Source: Platycnemis pennipes
Taxonomy: Eukaryota > Arthropoda > Insecta > Odonata > Platycnemididae
NCBI GenBank assembly: GCA_933228895.1
Contig: OW121851.1
Span: forward strand, 132,789,624-132,853,623
Direction of reading: 5' to 3'
DNA length: 64,000 nt
The notes beneath the pieces were generated by a model that had not been told where the DNA came from, ran no database searches, and saw only the letters and a program-made list of their open reading frames with translations. This document shows positions 44,532 through 56,892 of this stretch, one piece after another (position 1 is the stretch's first letter; each line of letters opens with the position of its first letter). A program made the position numbers and the translations under genes.

Positions 44532-47117
44532 AGGTGTTTTTGCAGACACCCCCGGGTTTTAAGACTAATAATTAGAGATGGCACGAATGGCAGATGTGAG
44601 GGATTCTAATATAAATCATATTACGAATATTCTTATACCTCGAATACTAGAATTACTATTGATGCATTAAATTTTATTCCGCTAATTTTGTTTTGCCTGT
44701 TTAAGTAAAAAGCTACAATCTCATTAAATTAAAAGTTTTAACTTTCTTTAAATTTTAAATTTACAATCAAATGATTCAACTGCCAATTATGGTCTATTAA
44801 ATACGTAAACATTTTAGTTTTTAAAAATGATAGCAGAAAGTGTTGATACACCTTCAAGTTCTCTGTTTATTTTTGGAAGGGTGTTTTTTTCCTAATTGTT
44901 ATTAGGAAATAACAATATAAGGAAAAAATGAAACTCAGACCTCAGACTCGAATGAGTAAAGCACGGTTACATTAATTAAAAGGTACATTTTACGTGTAAT
45001 TGACGCATACTTCGGTAAGGATCTAGCTGATTGTAAGATAGCAGCGTCAATTGCCCGGCTTGAGCTTTCAGAAACTCTTGCGTAAAATACTTTCGGTGTT
45101 ACAATTAACGAAATTATTCCAGATTTGGAAAAATAGATGCATCCTTATAGGTAATAATAAAAATATTTAACAGAGTAAAAGCTTTTCTTCTTATTGAATC
45201 TCGTATCGAGCGGCAACCGTCGAATATGCTAGCATACTTTCTGTAGTTTTCCATCTTTAATAGTTTATCCGAGTTGTTGGTGAAATGGTGAAAAGATAAC
45301 AGTTTCTCTGGAATTTCATTTGAATTTATTACTTTAGTTGAATCTGTTGTGTTTTAACTATAAATTACTGAGAAAAACTGGTCATGATGCTAAAATTAGT
45401 GAGACAACACCGCGGAAACTATCGTTTGTACAAACTTTCTTCAACTTCCCTTTCTGAGCTCAGACTGAACTATTATTGCCCAGTGATACGCTTGTCTTGT
45501 AATAGTTGTACCACAGAGTTAAGTTAACCATGATTCATTGACGCACAGAATAAAAAAGACAGGAATCTCCCCGATTTACGCGATATTAGCTATAACGGGA
45601 TTTGTTCTCTTAAGATTTTCTTTTATTTACCACGACGAAATTTCCCGCTTTAACACGACTGTGTATGTTCTTAATACTCTCAAACTACCTTTCGCTTGAG
45701 TTATAATGACAAGCATGTTCGACGTCATGTACCTTAAGAATATCGCCAAGTACATTCGTCCTTAAGAATCAAATTAAACTTCACGTTTATCTCTGAGTGA
45801 GAGAGAATGACTGTAAAATATGTTTTGGTGGGCGCAGTCGCGCCATATTTAACGCGCGGTCGAAGAATTCAAACCCTAGCTTTCCTATTCCGAGAAACGA
45901 ATGCATAGTGATATTAAAACCAACTTTGCGTTGTTTCATTCACATTTTTTGCGCACAGAATACGCAATCAACCCCTAAGCATCGTCTCGGATAAAGTTTC
46001 CGCCTCTACTGTATCCGGATGATCGGGATAATGAGACCGCGAAGAATATTAAAACGTTTCATTCCAGAGCGGAAGATGACTCTGCCCAATTATCTGTGTC
46101 TAAAAGAATGAGAACGTATTGATTGCTCTAAAAACCTCGCGCTTTGGTCAAACAGCGAAGTAAACTGAATGAAATTACGCGGAGTGCGGGAGAGATCGTC
46201 GTGACGTTTGAAGTGTCAATGGCGCGACGCAGCCCGCCTAGTCGTTTGGAATCAGTCATAAACCAAGGTATCAAATATGTTTTATTCTTCAGATTAATCT
46301 TTTTTCGAACGGATTCCGAAATAGTGAAATCCTTACTTTGCTAAGAATCAAAATGATTCAAGTTTTTCACTTTAATGAGTAGCAAGGACAATTGCAGATT
46401 TTATACATGCTATTTGCTTTTGTTATTCAAGCGATTGTCCCGAAAATTGATTTTTTCATAGTATTAGTGTCATAAAAATGTGTAGTGATAGCATTTTTTC
46501 GGAATTCCGCTCAATTAAATGTAATTAAACTTGTCAGCGGTGTTATCTAGGTCCTAATTTTTGATTCCTAGCATATATCACCAACACGATTTGTTATGAC
46601 TTTTCAATGCTCGCTTATCACGAATTAGCTGAACACGTCACTTTTTGGAACGTATCTCTCGTGTTGAAAGGGGGCAACTTAAAATAACAAGCATTAACAA
46701 AACAGAATGGGGTCTCCTAACTGCTCATATGATGCAGTTCGTCAACACGCCAAAAATAGCGCTATATGTATAATAATAATAAAAGGATAGGTATGTGTAC
46801 GTATTTATGGGCGCCCAATGATGTATGCTATATTTGAGGTATTCGAAATTCTTCTTTTAGCATCATTGTTCGAGTTCTCGAATATCGAATACTTTCTAGT
46901 ATTCGAGAATAGTATTTGCTCATCTCAACTTATAACATGTAAGTGAGAATTTGAAAATGAATGTCCAAATATTGGTGGGGACAAATAATAGACTACCAAT
47001 GCATTGCACAGCCAATGTGGGAGAAATGGATCCAATAGGTGTTTTCTTAAGGTGTTGATCTTACATTTAGTGTGTAGTATATGGCATATTCGTATGGCAT
47101 ATGTCATGGAGACACCT
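44532..47117. other. Intergenic AT-rich DNA
   Basis: No gene or repeat family I can support. Several short frames (for example 45797-45994 and 46144-46344) have no recognisable motif. Confidence 0.4.
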
Positions 47118-47156
47118 CACTGTGACAACTTACATCCTTTGTAAGTTGTCACAGTG
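47118..47156. repeat. Perfect hairpin, 16-bp arms
   Basis: CACTGTGACAACTTAC is followed after 7 bases by its exact reverse complement. Confidence 0.85.
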
Positions 47157-47439
47157 TGCAGTTGGCTTAATTCATTCGTCTAAGAATTAAATACTGTACC
47201 TACTTTACTCTCGTATATTCACCGCAATATCTGTTCCATATGGCACCATTTTAAATCAGTATGTGACTTTGGTATGGGGCATTTAAGACTTGAGGACCTT
47301 ACACGTAATTTACTAAGAGAGGAAAGATTTAAAAAATTTGATTTTGTATTCATCATCTTAGTATAGTAGTAGTAAATAATTCTATTGACATCTGTCGGTT
47401 TCTGATAGCCTGCTGCTACTGGCGATTCCCTGTTTACAC

Positions 47440-48080
47440 ATGTATCTATTATCTTCTTTCCTTCCTAAAAATTAAATTTCTCTTTGAATCTCCACATCTT
47501 CTTGCTACCTGCTTTTATGTGTAGAAAAACGCCCATTCCTTACCCCTTATTCCTTTCGTCCCTACAATCCTCCCTTTATCCCCTTCATAAATATTCCTCT
47601 AAACGTCCACCAAGCATTTTTGTTGCCGTATTTAAGCTTCTCCGACGTACTTACTTTCTTCTCCAACCAAATATAATGCTTCCTCATTTATGTGTTCCTC
47701 CATCTGTGTAGGATTCTTCTTTCCATTTCTCACCTACATCTCAAAGGCCTCCAATTTTCACGCATTCTCTCTCCCCATTGATCAGGTTTCTGGATCATTC
47801 TTGTTCCAAATCAGGGTTTTGAATCATCTTTTCTTAATGCATATACTAAGGTAATTATAGCTGTTCTTCCTAATGACAGGTTCTTGGAGAATTCCGGCCC
47901 ACCCTTTAACGTTACCACCTCATAGCTGTTCCTTTCAGTTAACACAACAACGGTCCAATTTTATTCCTCCCATGAACTCTGAAACTCGTGTCTCCGCATT
48001 TCCATCGTAATGTTGGGAAGCCTTATTCTTTCTCCCCCTCTTCCCAATCTTTGTCACCTCAGTCTGCTGTAGTTTCATTG
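47440..48080. other. Pyrimidine-rich stretch
   Basis: Long C/T bias on the + strand, similar in character to 11450-11960. It runs into a - strand family B fragment and may be older LINE sequence on that strand. Confidence 0.4.
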
Positions 48081-48119
48081 GCTTTTTTACATGTCATCCA
48101 TCCACTTTGTATCGATCGA

Positions 48120-48545
48120 CTGTCGATCCTTTAAATCCTCATCATTCTTGTGTAGCACCACATTTCAAATGCTTCCACCCTTTTCTTCTCCGCTGCTGTC
48201 ATCGTCCATGCCTGAGTGCCGTAAAGAAAATTGCTCCAGGAGCATGTTTCGATGAACTGTTTCCTTAGTTCTACTTCCTTACTTCTAGGCTGTATTTCCA
48301 GGTGTAAGTAGATTCTTCTTTTGATAGAATGCCCTCTTTGCCTGGGCTATTCTACTGATTAATTCTTTCTTGCTTCGTCCATCTTTGATTACTCGGCTTC
48401 CCAGGTAACAGTTCTCTTTCACCTCTTCAAGTTTTTGTTTTCCTAGTTTAACGTTGGTTTCGGCTTCTTCTCTCTTGCTGCACACCATTGCCTTAGTCTT
48501 CTTCTTATTGATCTTCACTTGATATCCGGCCAATGCGTTTGAATT
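48120..48545 (-). mobile_element. Family B LINE internal fragment
   Basis: The - strand carries LAGYQVKINKKKTKAMVCSK, then [20 protein letters not shown] and NCYLGSRVIKDGRSKKELI, the part just after the RT core. The 3' tail is lost. Confidence 0.82.
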
Positions 48546-49544
48546 CCGTTACCTTCTGGAATGTTCACTAATTGATTATCAAGCTTTGCATTTTAATTAT
48601 GGACGCTATTGTATTGGGTGGAAGCGAATTATGTCAGATACGTCCACCCAATGTTATGGGCAGTGTTGGGTATGGGCAGTTTTGAATTCATTTTGATTTG
48701 TTTGTCAGGAAAAAAATCGTGTTTCAGCTGCATACTATGAAATAACTGTCCATATGCTACGCCATGTTTGCCGTGCAAGATGGGGAGAAAGACCGCTTCG
48801 CCAGCGAGTATCTCTCGCAATGCGAAGGGTTCTTATAAAGCGTTTAGTCGTAAAGTATAATTAAAAGCATCTTATTCGCCGCGGGTAGTTTCATTTCCCA
48901 ACCTGTTTCGCTGGAGAAAGGCAGGCCATTACTGCGGCCGGTGATGATTTTCCTCCAAGGACAGATGAAATCACCTTTCCAATGTTCCAAGTCTAATACG
49001 CTGCGAGTGAGATTATGTTGCATTCGTTGCTTGAAATGATTTCGTTTATTTCCTTTTATTAATGTGGCCCGTCTGCTGTAATATTTTAATATTTAAAAAA
49101 ATTGCTTATATTTTCGAGATTATGGTTTTAAAATGATAAAAATATCGTTGCAAATACAAATTAAACCTTCATGTCACTAAATCGATAAATCCCTTGCAAA
49201 TTACGTCTGGATTTTATTCGCCCTATCCAAAGCACGTGATGAATTTCAGTCTCGTCCCGAGGTTTCAAGTGAAAACTTATGAGTAAACAAGATTTTAAAA
49301 CAAATTTCAACACCGTCACGGAGCCAGAGAGTAATGTCATGTCAATAAACGCCACCTGAGAATAATGTGTGAGAATGTTGGTTTGATGAAGTCGCGGAAT
49401 AAATATTCCCAAATGTCGATGTTCACCGGAAAATACCATGATATGGCGCTGATTTAAGTAACCAAGTTGCTGCACGTGTAATACTTCCTCCATGAACGGC
49501 AATTTGCATCCATCGATGTGCTTTCTAACGACAACGTAGACAAG
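48546..49544. other. Intergenic, nothing recognised
   Basis: Balanced to AT-rich sequence. The 143-codon - strand frame (49161-49592) has no motif I recognise and overlaps the SINE. Confidence 0.4.
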
Positions 49545-49828
49545 CCAGAGGGGGATCGGGTTGGTGTGGTGGCTAGAGTACTGGCTTCCCATCCCGAGGG
49601 CCCGGGTTCGATTCCTTCGGATCGAGTGGCGGATTTTTCAGTGGAAAACCGGTCCCCACTTGAGTGCCTGGTGGAGGGCATTTCAAGTACAGTACTCCGT
49701 CCGTCGGATGGGACGTTAAGCCGTGGTCCCCTTGGCGCCTTTCGTTAAGAGTAGGCTAATGCCGACGCCAGGTTTCTCTCCACCCTTCCTCCGTTCCCTA
49801 AAAACTCCTACCATAACCCAATTACCCA
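49545..49828 (+). mobile_element. SINE E2, interrupted by a foldback element
   Basis: GATCGGGTTGGTGTGGTGGC (A-box side), GGGCCCGGGTTCGATTCC (B-box) and the body CGGATGGGACGTTAAGCCGT match 4400-4692 and 54440-54705 reversed. The sequence resumes after the foldback element at 51069 with ATGGTGCAAATGACCTCAGC, then GGTCGCCACCCC, a likely 3' tail. Confidence 0.8.
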
Positions 49829-49838
49829 CCTATCCTAT
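49829..49838 (+). repeat. Target-site duplication, left
   Basis: CCTATCCTAT lies immediately left of the foldback element and is repeated exactly at 51059-51068. Confidence 0.75.
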
Positions 49839-49853
49839 GGGTCTAGTACAACT

Positions 49854-50060
49854 CGGCGCGGCCACCTCGGCGCGGCCACTTCGGCGCGGCCGCCTCGGCG
49901 CAAGCCACCTCGGCGCAGGCCCAACTCGGCGCAGGCCCATCTCGGCGCGGGCCACCTCGGCGCAGGCCACCTCGGCGCAAGCCACCTCGGCGCAGGCCCA
50001 ACTCGGCGCAGGCCCATCTCGGCGCGGGCCACCTCGGCGCGGGCCATCACGGCGAGGCCA
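49854..50060 (+). repeat. Tandem array, left arm
   Basis: About 13 GC-rich units. A five-unit series (caagccacct, caggcccaact, caggcccatct, cgggccacct order) occurs twice, indicating higher-order duplication. Open frames across it are low-complexity artefacts. Confidence 0.85.
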
Positions 50061-50920
50061 ATGTATTTAATACTGGATGCTTCTAAGTGTGGACATATAT
50101 ATGGACCACATTCAAAATGAAATAAATAAGAGAAATTATGGGTCAAGCTAATCGTTAAACTGGGATTCATCTGGGTAATATAAATTATATCTGGGAGATG
50201 TAAATATAGACTGGGATTCCGCAAAAGAGTACTGGACAAACATGACGATAATGTACGAGAAATTAGCGACTTCTCCCTTGTTAGACCTTATTTAGAATAC
50301 GCTGCCATAATACGGGGTTCTTTATCTAGACGTATCCCTCTAATTTTATCTTCATGGCGTAACCTGCTATGTTACGCTGGTGTTGATAAAATTACTGCAG
50401 CTTCTTCTGATAGCCCGTTAACCTTATATTTTTGCATGTGATTTATTTTGTATTTCAACTTACGATTTTATAATGATTCACAGCTTCTATTACTTTTAAT
50501 ATTTGTAATACTTTAGATACATTGATAAACAGTGTAATAATTACATGAACATTATCTTTCTGTGAAGACAATACAACTATATTTTTCAGTCCAATAAGCA
50601 ATATTCTAAACGCTAATGTAAAATATAAAAAATGTAGTAAATTACGGGAAACAGTAACTGAATATTAGTAATGAAATGATACATTGGTATCGGCACGTCC
50701 TTATGAATAGTTTCATATAATTAAACTCACTCTTCTATATGTCCCATAAAAATAGTCGTCAATATAATTTATAATTTTTAGCATTAAGGCATGTTGCCTG
50801 GCAAGGCATGCTCATTTTCAACAATAGCTTTTGAAAAGTTCTGTTGAAGAAGCAGATATTCGGTGCCATTAGTATTTTTACATGAGCATCTGTCCCGGTG
50901 CTTAACATCTCTGTTCTCCG

Positions 50921-51050
50921 CGCCGAGGTGGGCCTGCGCCGAAATGGCCCGCGCCGAGGTGGCCCGCGCCGAGATTGGCTTGCGCCGATGTGGCTTGCGC
51001 CGAGATGGCCGCGCCGAGGTGGCCGCGCCGAAGTGGCCGCGCCGAAGTGT
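50921..51050 (-). repeat. Tandem array, right arm
   Basis: About 8 inverted units of the left-arm repeat. Confidence 0.85.
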
Positions 51051-51058
51051 CCCATTCC

Positions 51059-51068
51059 CCTATCCTAT
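51059..51068 (+). repeat. Target-site duplication, right
   Basis: CCTATCCTAT, exact copy of 49829-49838, followed by the resumed SINE 3' tail. Confidence 0.75.
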
Positions 51069-51143
51069 ATGGTGCAAATGACCTCAGCTGTCGGTCGCCA
51101 CCCCTAAATAACCAACCAACCAACAAGCCAGAGACATCACGCT

Positions 51144-51625
51144 GTGGTTAATGAACCTATGCGTGACGTAATCAACCGCAAAGGGCCATTAAAACAACTG
51201 AATTTAATTAAAAGGAATAAATCCGTAGGCTCAGAATATATACCAATTAAATTGCTTAAAGAGATGGGATTAGAAATTGAGCCGTACTTAGAATTTAATA
51301 AGTCATTGAAAGAAGGTAAAGTCCCGAAGAACTGGAAATTTGCGCATGTAACTCATCCTATGTTTGAAAACGGTCACAAACAGGATACAGGAAATCATTG
51401 CTCAATATCACTGATCTCCCCTTCTTGTTAAATTCTTGAGCATGCAATAGTAGGTAAGTAATGGAATGCAGTACCTGGATAGTTAAAATTTCTTCAATAA
51501 AAATCAACATCACTTCCGTAAAGGTAGATCCTGTAAAACTCAGCTAGGACTATTTCTTCCAGGCATACAAATCAAGTTAAATAAAAAAAACAAATATATG
51601 CGATATTTTTTAATTTCACGAAATA
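51144..51625 (+). mobile_element. Family A-type LINE, RT N-terminal part
   Basis: SVGSEYIPIKLLKEMG, then EGKVPKNWKFAHVTHPMFEN and DTGNHCSISLISPSC is the start of a non-LTR RT (the GKVP-W--A-V-PIFK-G---D--NYRPISL pattern). A scrap NQHHFRKGRSCKTQLGLFL follows after a break. No catalytic region or 3' tail here. Confidence 0.78.
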
Positions 51626-53589
51626 ACTTGACAAGGTTCTTTACAACAAGCTCCGACCTTGAGGGTTTGCCCTCGAATGGAAAAATCGAAAGGTAAATTT
51701 GCCTTCAAGGATGGGCATTTGTAATTTTTCTTTTTGAATGTTTAGGCATACATTGAGTTACGACGTTTAAAGACGTTGCCTGCATAGATGCTATTCACCT
51801 GCAGCTTTTGTAATGTCGTATCTCGCCCCAATCCGTCCATTGCATCTCGTTTATTAATGTAATCGCGTCACGTGTTTTCTGTTGCCTAAAATCACTGTAG
51901 CACTTCCCCCTAAACATGGTTTAATAGAATGATTTATCAGCTTAGTTGCTCGTGATTTAAGAGCACCATTCTTCAATCACGGTCACTCATTTATGCATTA
52001 TGGCTCCTTCAGCGAATTCACAATTAGGTCGGACGTTATCGAGTTTTACGACCAATTTGGCGTAGTATGACTCCAGCGACAATTTTACCCCACAATTTTG
52101 ATTTATCAACCTAACGATCGATTTGATAGCGCTAACTTTGCTCTGCGGAGGCGATGTCACTGAGAAGCCCGTCAAAGAGTCTGCCTGCAGATCCAAATGG
52201 ACCGTCGCTGAGCGCTTCCCGGCATAGGTCGCGCTTTGCGCATCAGAAGCAATAGTCGATAGCAATAGTCCAATGAAAACCTTCCCTGATTTTTTCTACG
52301 TATTCCGTTAACATCCCGCTCTTTATTTTCAGGGGTTCAAAGTTTTAATTCGATTAATCATGGTAGATTTAAGTTTTCGTTGCTACTATGGCCAGTTTTA
52401 TGTTACAGTATCTAACCATAACCTCAGTAATAAAATAAGCACGATATCTATGCCGAGACTGGATTCGAACCTGCGACCCTTGTGCTGTTTTGCTGGCGCG
52501 TTAGCCTGACTCAATTGTTTAGTTCCTGAACGTCTAGTTGAAGGGATTATATTTTTTGCTTCCGCACGAAAAGTTCATGGCTGTAGCTCCAAGTTAAATT
52601 GGCTGGTTCAAATAACGACCAGAAAACATCGATGCCGTAAGGAGTTCTACGTCTTCTGTGACGTTTTCAGGAGAGCTGCCATATCTCAATTCAGTGCTCT
52701 CCGCTGAGTCTAGAGTGCAAACAAGTTTGTTCCAGGCCTCTAGTTAAAGATGCCATTCCAACGTTACTTTGCATAACGAGGAAAATTTTGATGACCTGGT
52801 TTTTGGAGCAATTGAGAGCAAGGACCTTGTTCACCTGACACTGATACAACCTATTTTGGACCTTTTTTAGGTTGTCCTTTTCGGCTTCTTTGTCTTGTGT
52901 CTTGCTCTCATTTCTCTCCACGAATACGCTTCTTTAACCTTATTATTTCTCACGTATTCACGACCGCGATGCAATGTTCATTGCATCATATAATCTCCTG
53001 TCTTATTCGCTCTTATCCCGACTCCTTTTCGTGTAAACCATATTTTCACGGCTTTCGTCCGACCACACATCTTAGTGGCGACTCAACAGGTACATTTAAA
53101 TAACCTTCCTGCATATATTTTCATCCTAGTGGAATCCCTTCCGTTGTGCTTCGAAGAAGCTCCTCTAATACTTTTCAAAAGATGACGACCGAGGACGCTA
53201 TACTTTTTACACTAGAATTTATTGGACGATAATAGTTCTCGGCAATCACCCCTTTTCTCTGCTCTATCTATTTTTAGGTTGTTCAGGGGTAATCCCTAGT
53301 CACGATTTGTTTTCTGGACAGTTCAAAAAATTCTGCTTGAACCCATATAACCTACCATAGAACTGAGTTGGCAGATATTTTAATGCAATTCTCTTTGAAT
53401 GCCAATGATTGGTAAATCACACCCACCAGCATAGGAATCATTTTACATTGGGCGTGGGAGCGTTTAAAATTCGTTGATGAGGACTTTTTTCATACAAATG
53501 AAAACGAGACGTGTAAAATGTTTATTTTTATGTTTATATATTTGGTTTTTATGACACCTATTGCGATATATTATGCGTGTAGTTTATAG
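51626..53589. other. Intergenic, one unexplained ORF
   Basis: A tRNA-like - strand remnant lies at about 52450-52515 (GGATTCGAACCTGCGACCC). The - strand frame 51987-52265 is described separately. Nothing else recognised. Confidence 0.4.
51987..52294 (-). other. Unrecognised open frame of about 100 codons
   Basis: The - strand frame begins without an ATG. It reads KVFIGLLLSTIASDAQSATY, a signal-peptide-like run, then a Ser/Lys/Val-rich product ending FAEGAIMHK and TGA. Codon use looks more coding-like than in neighbouring frames. It could be an exon of an unseen gene, a mobile-element remnant or chance. No homologue comes to mind. Confidence 0.25.
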
Positions 53590-53898
53590 TGCCAAAGCGA
53601 TTGATATGGAATTCCTTACATCCGTCTGCACTTTTTATTTTTTTCAGCACTCAATATCTAATTCAATAGTTCAATTCATACGCATGGACCTTCTAGCAAG
53701 ATGTCCTCTCTTCCAACAATCCCCCTTGTTTGTTATCCTTTTACTGTGACAATCCATCCAAAATATTAAAAACATGCTAGCAAACAAACAATACACAAAA
53801 ATATTAAATTCACTATTTGACTAATGAATATATAACAACTACATAAAATTGATTATTGATTATCACTGAATTATGCATCCAAAGACATGCGTCAAGTT
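53590..53898 (-). mobile_element. Family J repeat, copy 2
   Basis: Reverse counterpart of 43117-43432: GCCAAAGCGATTGATATGGA, then GTGACAATCCATCC, ATTCACTATTTGACTAATGA and GATTATCACTGAATTATGCA. Confidence 0.7.
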
Positions 53899-54439
53899 TA
53901 CGGTAAGAAAGGCAGTTTCAATTTATCTGAGCGGGTATACGACTCTCTGATCTTCTTTCGGTGATGGAATGGACTATGTTCTCAAAATATTTCTTACTTC
54001 AGGGTAATAAAATTCACTTCGGCATTTTTGAAAATAAGAACGCGAAGTTTCTATTAGCATTTCATGGTGGAGTATTTCTATCGTTATAAGGAGAGGGGTG
54101 GGAAGAAATGTCAACAATATTCACCTCACTTCCACTTCTTCCATACTAACCTTAATTGCTTCCTGCACATTGCGGTGCCAATTACTTCTTACCGCCAGTT
54201 ATCCTTTGCATTCTTACTGTCATAATTTGTAAACGGATCTTTATCCTGAACTAACATGAAAGTTAAATGAGATAGATTGTTCCTTGTACGGAACAGATCA
54301 TTGAGAGAGTGTGCGCATCTGATTAGGAAATAATCTTATTTAGAATTATTAAAGATATTATTTAAGCATCAATCGTCTATGCATATCCTTATGTAAGTTT
54401 TCAAGTCTGTTTCCACAGTAATAGGTGCTACAGACTGGA

Positions 54440-54705
54440 ATAAAGGTATTAGGATGGGAATGGAAGGGAAAGGAGTGTGGATGGAGAGAAACCTGGCGTC
54501 GGCATTAGTTTGTTCTTTACGAAGGCGCCAAGGGGACCACGGCTTAACATTCTATCCGACGAGCGGAGTACTGTACTCTAATGCTCTCCTAAAAGACGCT
54601 CAAATAGGGGTAGTCTCAGTGGTAAATATCTTCACTGCCGGTATTCGAACCCGGACCCTCTGGGTCAGTACTCTAACCACTACACCAATCCGAGCCTCCA
54701 TGCAT
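54440..54705 (-). mobile_element. SINE E2
   Basis: On the - strand: GGCTCGGATTGGTGTAGTGG, TTAGAGTACTGACCC, the B-box GGGTTCGAATACCGGC, the body, and a GGCGCCTTCG / AACCTGGC-type end. Same order as at 49545. Confidence 0.78.
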
Positions 54706-54766
54706 ACTAATTCCTTACTGGTAATATGGGTAATATGAATTAATTTTTTGCATTGCATCCAGAATC

Positions 54767-54768
<2 letters not shown>

Positions 54769-54817
<49 letters not shown>
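54769..54817 (+). repeat. (CT)n microsatellite
   Basis: About 24 uninterrupted CT units. The poly-Leu/Ser frame over it is an artefact. A short CT run also lies near 57605-57622. Confidence 0.95.
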
Positions 54818-54819
<2 letters not shown>

Positions 54820-56180
54820 AATGGAGGCAAACAAAGCTTCCATAATAGCAATCACTGAGTCCTACTCCAGGTTTGATCATTATTTTTGCAGCAGCGCAAG
54901 AAAGGAGGAACGGTCCATAATCTCAACATTCGTCATCGTTAACCGACAAGACTAAGTCGAAGGCATCCAGTCATCCCGGGAGGTTCTGCCCCCGATTCAC
55001 CCTTGGTGTGTAATCAATATTGGGGGAGGTCAAAGGTATGTCCGGAGATATTCGGTCACTTGAGTTATTTACCGAGAGCAAAATGCCTGGATAACCTGAC
55101 TCCAAATTAATTCGTTGGAATTTATTGAAATGAATGGTTGCGATGGAAACCTCTTTCGGGGTCAGATCTCTCAACGTGTATGCTTCTTGAGAAAATGTGT
55201 CACCAGTCACTTTCCGAGCGAGAGAATAAATACGTCCCTTATTTTTTTTGTGCGCGAACATTTACTATTCCTGTATGAGGCATTCTCAACATTGATTCGT
55301 TTCTGCGGATGCGGTTCCTGCCAGCAAGGTAAGCATTGTCATTTTCACGATCGAATTTACACTTGATGATATTAATGCCACAAGAATGATGATAATGTCA
55401 GCATTATACTTTATACTAATGAAGGACACTGTTGTAATGTTATACCTAATAAGATAATGTTTCTCAAAAACAACACGAGAAGGAACAAGTCAGGAATTAA
55501 ATTACTTTAATTTTTGATTAAATTTAATGGAATTTTTCATTACTGAATCAGGAATTATTAATATCATAGGACGGTAGTAGGAAATCATTGTAATATCGCA
55601 GTTTTTATTTGAAATTAGCAAAGTTCTTGTAAGACATTGAACAAGCTGTAGTGACAAATTATTTGGAATGCTTCACTACGAAACGAGAATATTCTTAGTA
55701 TTTTCTCAGCCACGACGACGTGGGGCTAGAGCAGATTAAAGGTACACCGGTAAGTATAAAAAAATGTTTCATCTCACTAAATGTTTATTTAAGGCCGGTG
55801 AACCGTTTTCCCCGATTATTTGCTGATAAAATAATTGCATCTGATGCTTTTTCAGCCCCAAATCCGGAACTTAAAGTGAAGAGATTAGGCTCTCTACGTT
55901 AGCCATCATGTTTTCAATATTTCTCCGCTCCACTTTATGTGAAAGGGTAATAGTAAGCGTTGCGAGAACGTGTTAATGAATTGAGAAATATTTAATGTGC
56001 TCGTAAATTTTATTCATACGGTTTGGACTGAAGTGAAAAATGGTGAAAAAAGAATTTTTTACATGTTTAATTTTAGCCGCGCGAGTAGTTCCATCTCCCC
56101 AATGCCATAATATCTCCAAAGCTTCATAGGAGGCTTCCAGATATTTCACAACTTGGTATTTATACCATGTCTTATTTTTA
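54818..56180. other. Intergenic, nothing recognised
   Basis: The - strand frame at 54971-55261 has no motif I know. Otherwise AT-rich. Confidence 0.4.
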
Positions 56181-56299
56181 AATATATGGATGATTTTTCG
56201 GGAGTGTAGGTTCTTTTTAAGAAAATTAGAAAAAAATGTTAACTTTAGGCCAACGTTTCGGAATATATATGTATATTTTTTCCTTCTTCAGGGCTTAAG
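56181..56299 (+). mobile_element. Family D arm (half element)
   Basis: AATATATGGATGATTTTTCG to CCAACGTTTCGGAATATATA and CCTTCTTCAGGGCTTAAG matches the left arm of 56893-57240 over about 120 bp. It is followed at once by a degenerate family B tail (AATCAAACCAATGTTAAGAT, then GATGATGATG). Confidence 0.75.
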
Positions 56300-56342
56300 A
56301 ATCAAACCAATGTTAAGATTGGTGACTAACGATGATGATGAT
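56300..56342 (+). mobile_element. Family B tail remnant
   Basis: AATCAAACCAATGTTAAGAT then TGGTGACTAACGATGATGAT matches the last 40 bp of RTE-like copies (AAACCAATCCTAGGATTGTTG plus GAT repeat). Confidence 0.6.
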
Positions 56343-56892
56343 ATTATTACATTCTATGCCTTGGGAATGATTGCCACTAGCGTAGTCTATTTACTATATC
56401 AGTAGCAGAGCCGTGATAAACGGTACTTCGTTATCTGAGGATATTGTGCTCCAGGATACATAAAACAAATGCATTTCTCTAATCCCTTGAACGCCTATTT
56501 TATTGAACAAGAAGATGAATCACTAAATAAGTGGTAGAAAAAAACTGTCGTAACACACGCACCAGGCACATACAGCCAATTAGGATCTACGAGTCACTAG
56601 TAGAAACGACCCGATATAAATGAATACGATAATATGAATATATAATATTTGCTACTTAAATTAAGTACTTTTTTTGCATTCCCTCGGGTAACAAACTAAG
56701 AAGTCCAAATAAAATGGTAATCTTCTTAAAATTAAAAAAAAAAGATGAGAAAACTCTTCCGACTTGGGCGATCAGATCAAAATTTTCAAATGCGGGACAT
56801 TTTGAAAAAAGAGGCTGACAGCATGCTAAATTCCTTTTCATTTGCTAAGAACAATAAAAATAGTTGGTAAGTTGAATTCCAGACCTCTTTTT

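Larger units (their letters stand above)
49839..51058. mobile_element. Foldback-type element with tandem-repeat arms (1.22 kb)
   Basis: The left arm (49854-50060) has about 13 units of 14-16 bp, consensus near CTCGGCGCAGGCCAC. The right arm (50921-51050) has about 8 units in inverted orientation (GCGCCGAGGTGGCC). A 10-bp direct repeat flanks the element. Long inverted arms built of short tandem units plus a 9-10-bp duplication are known from Drosophila foldback and some Mutator-like elements. The AT-rich interior includes an RT-like scrap (FSLVRPYLEYAAI, about 50261-50310). No transposase frame is visible. Confidence 0.78.

Noticed and set aside
49854..50060. Possible CRISPR array
   Set aside because: Units are contiguous 14-16-bp tandem repeats with no unique spacers, in a eukaryotic context, and with an inverted partner array.
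49723..50239. Open frames with repeated Ala/Arg/Gly units
   Set aside because: They are translations of the foldback tandem array, not protein-coding sequence.
52450..52515. tRNA gene on the - strand
   Set aside because: Only the B-box region is convincing; the acceptor arms do not match.
54767..54955. Poly Leu/Ser open frame
   Set aside because: It is driven by the CT microsatellite.
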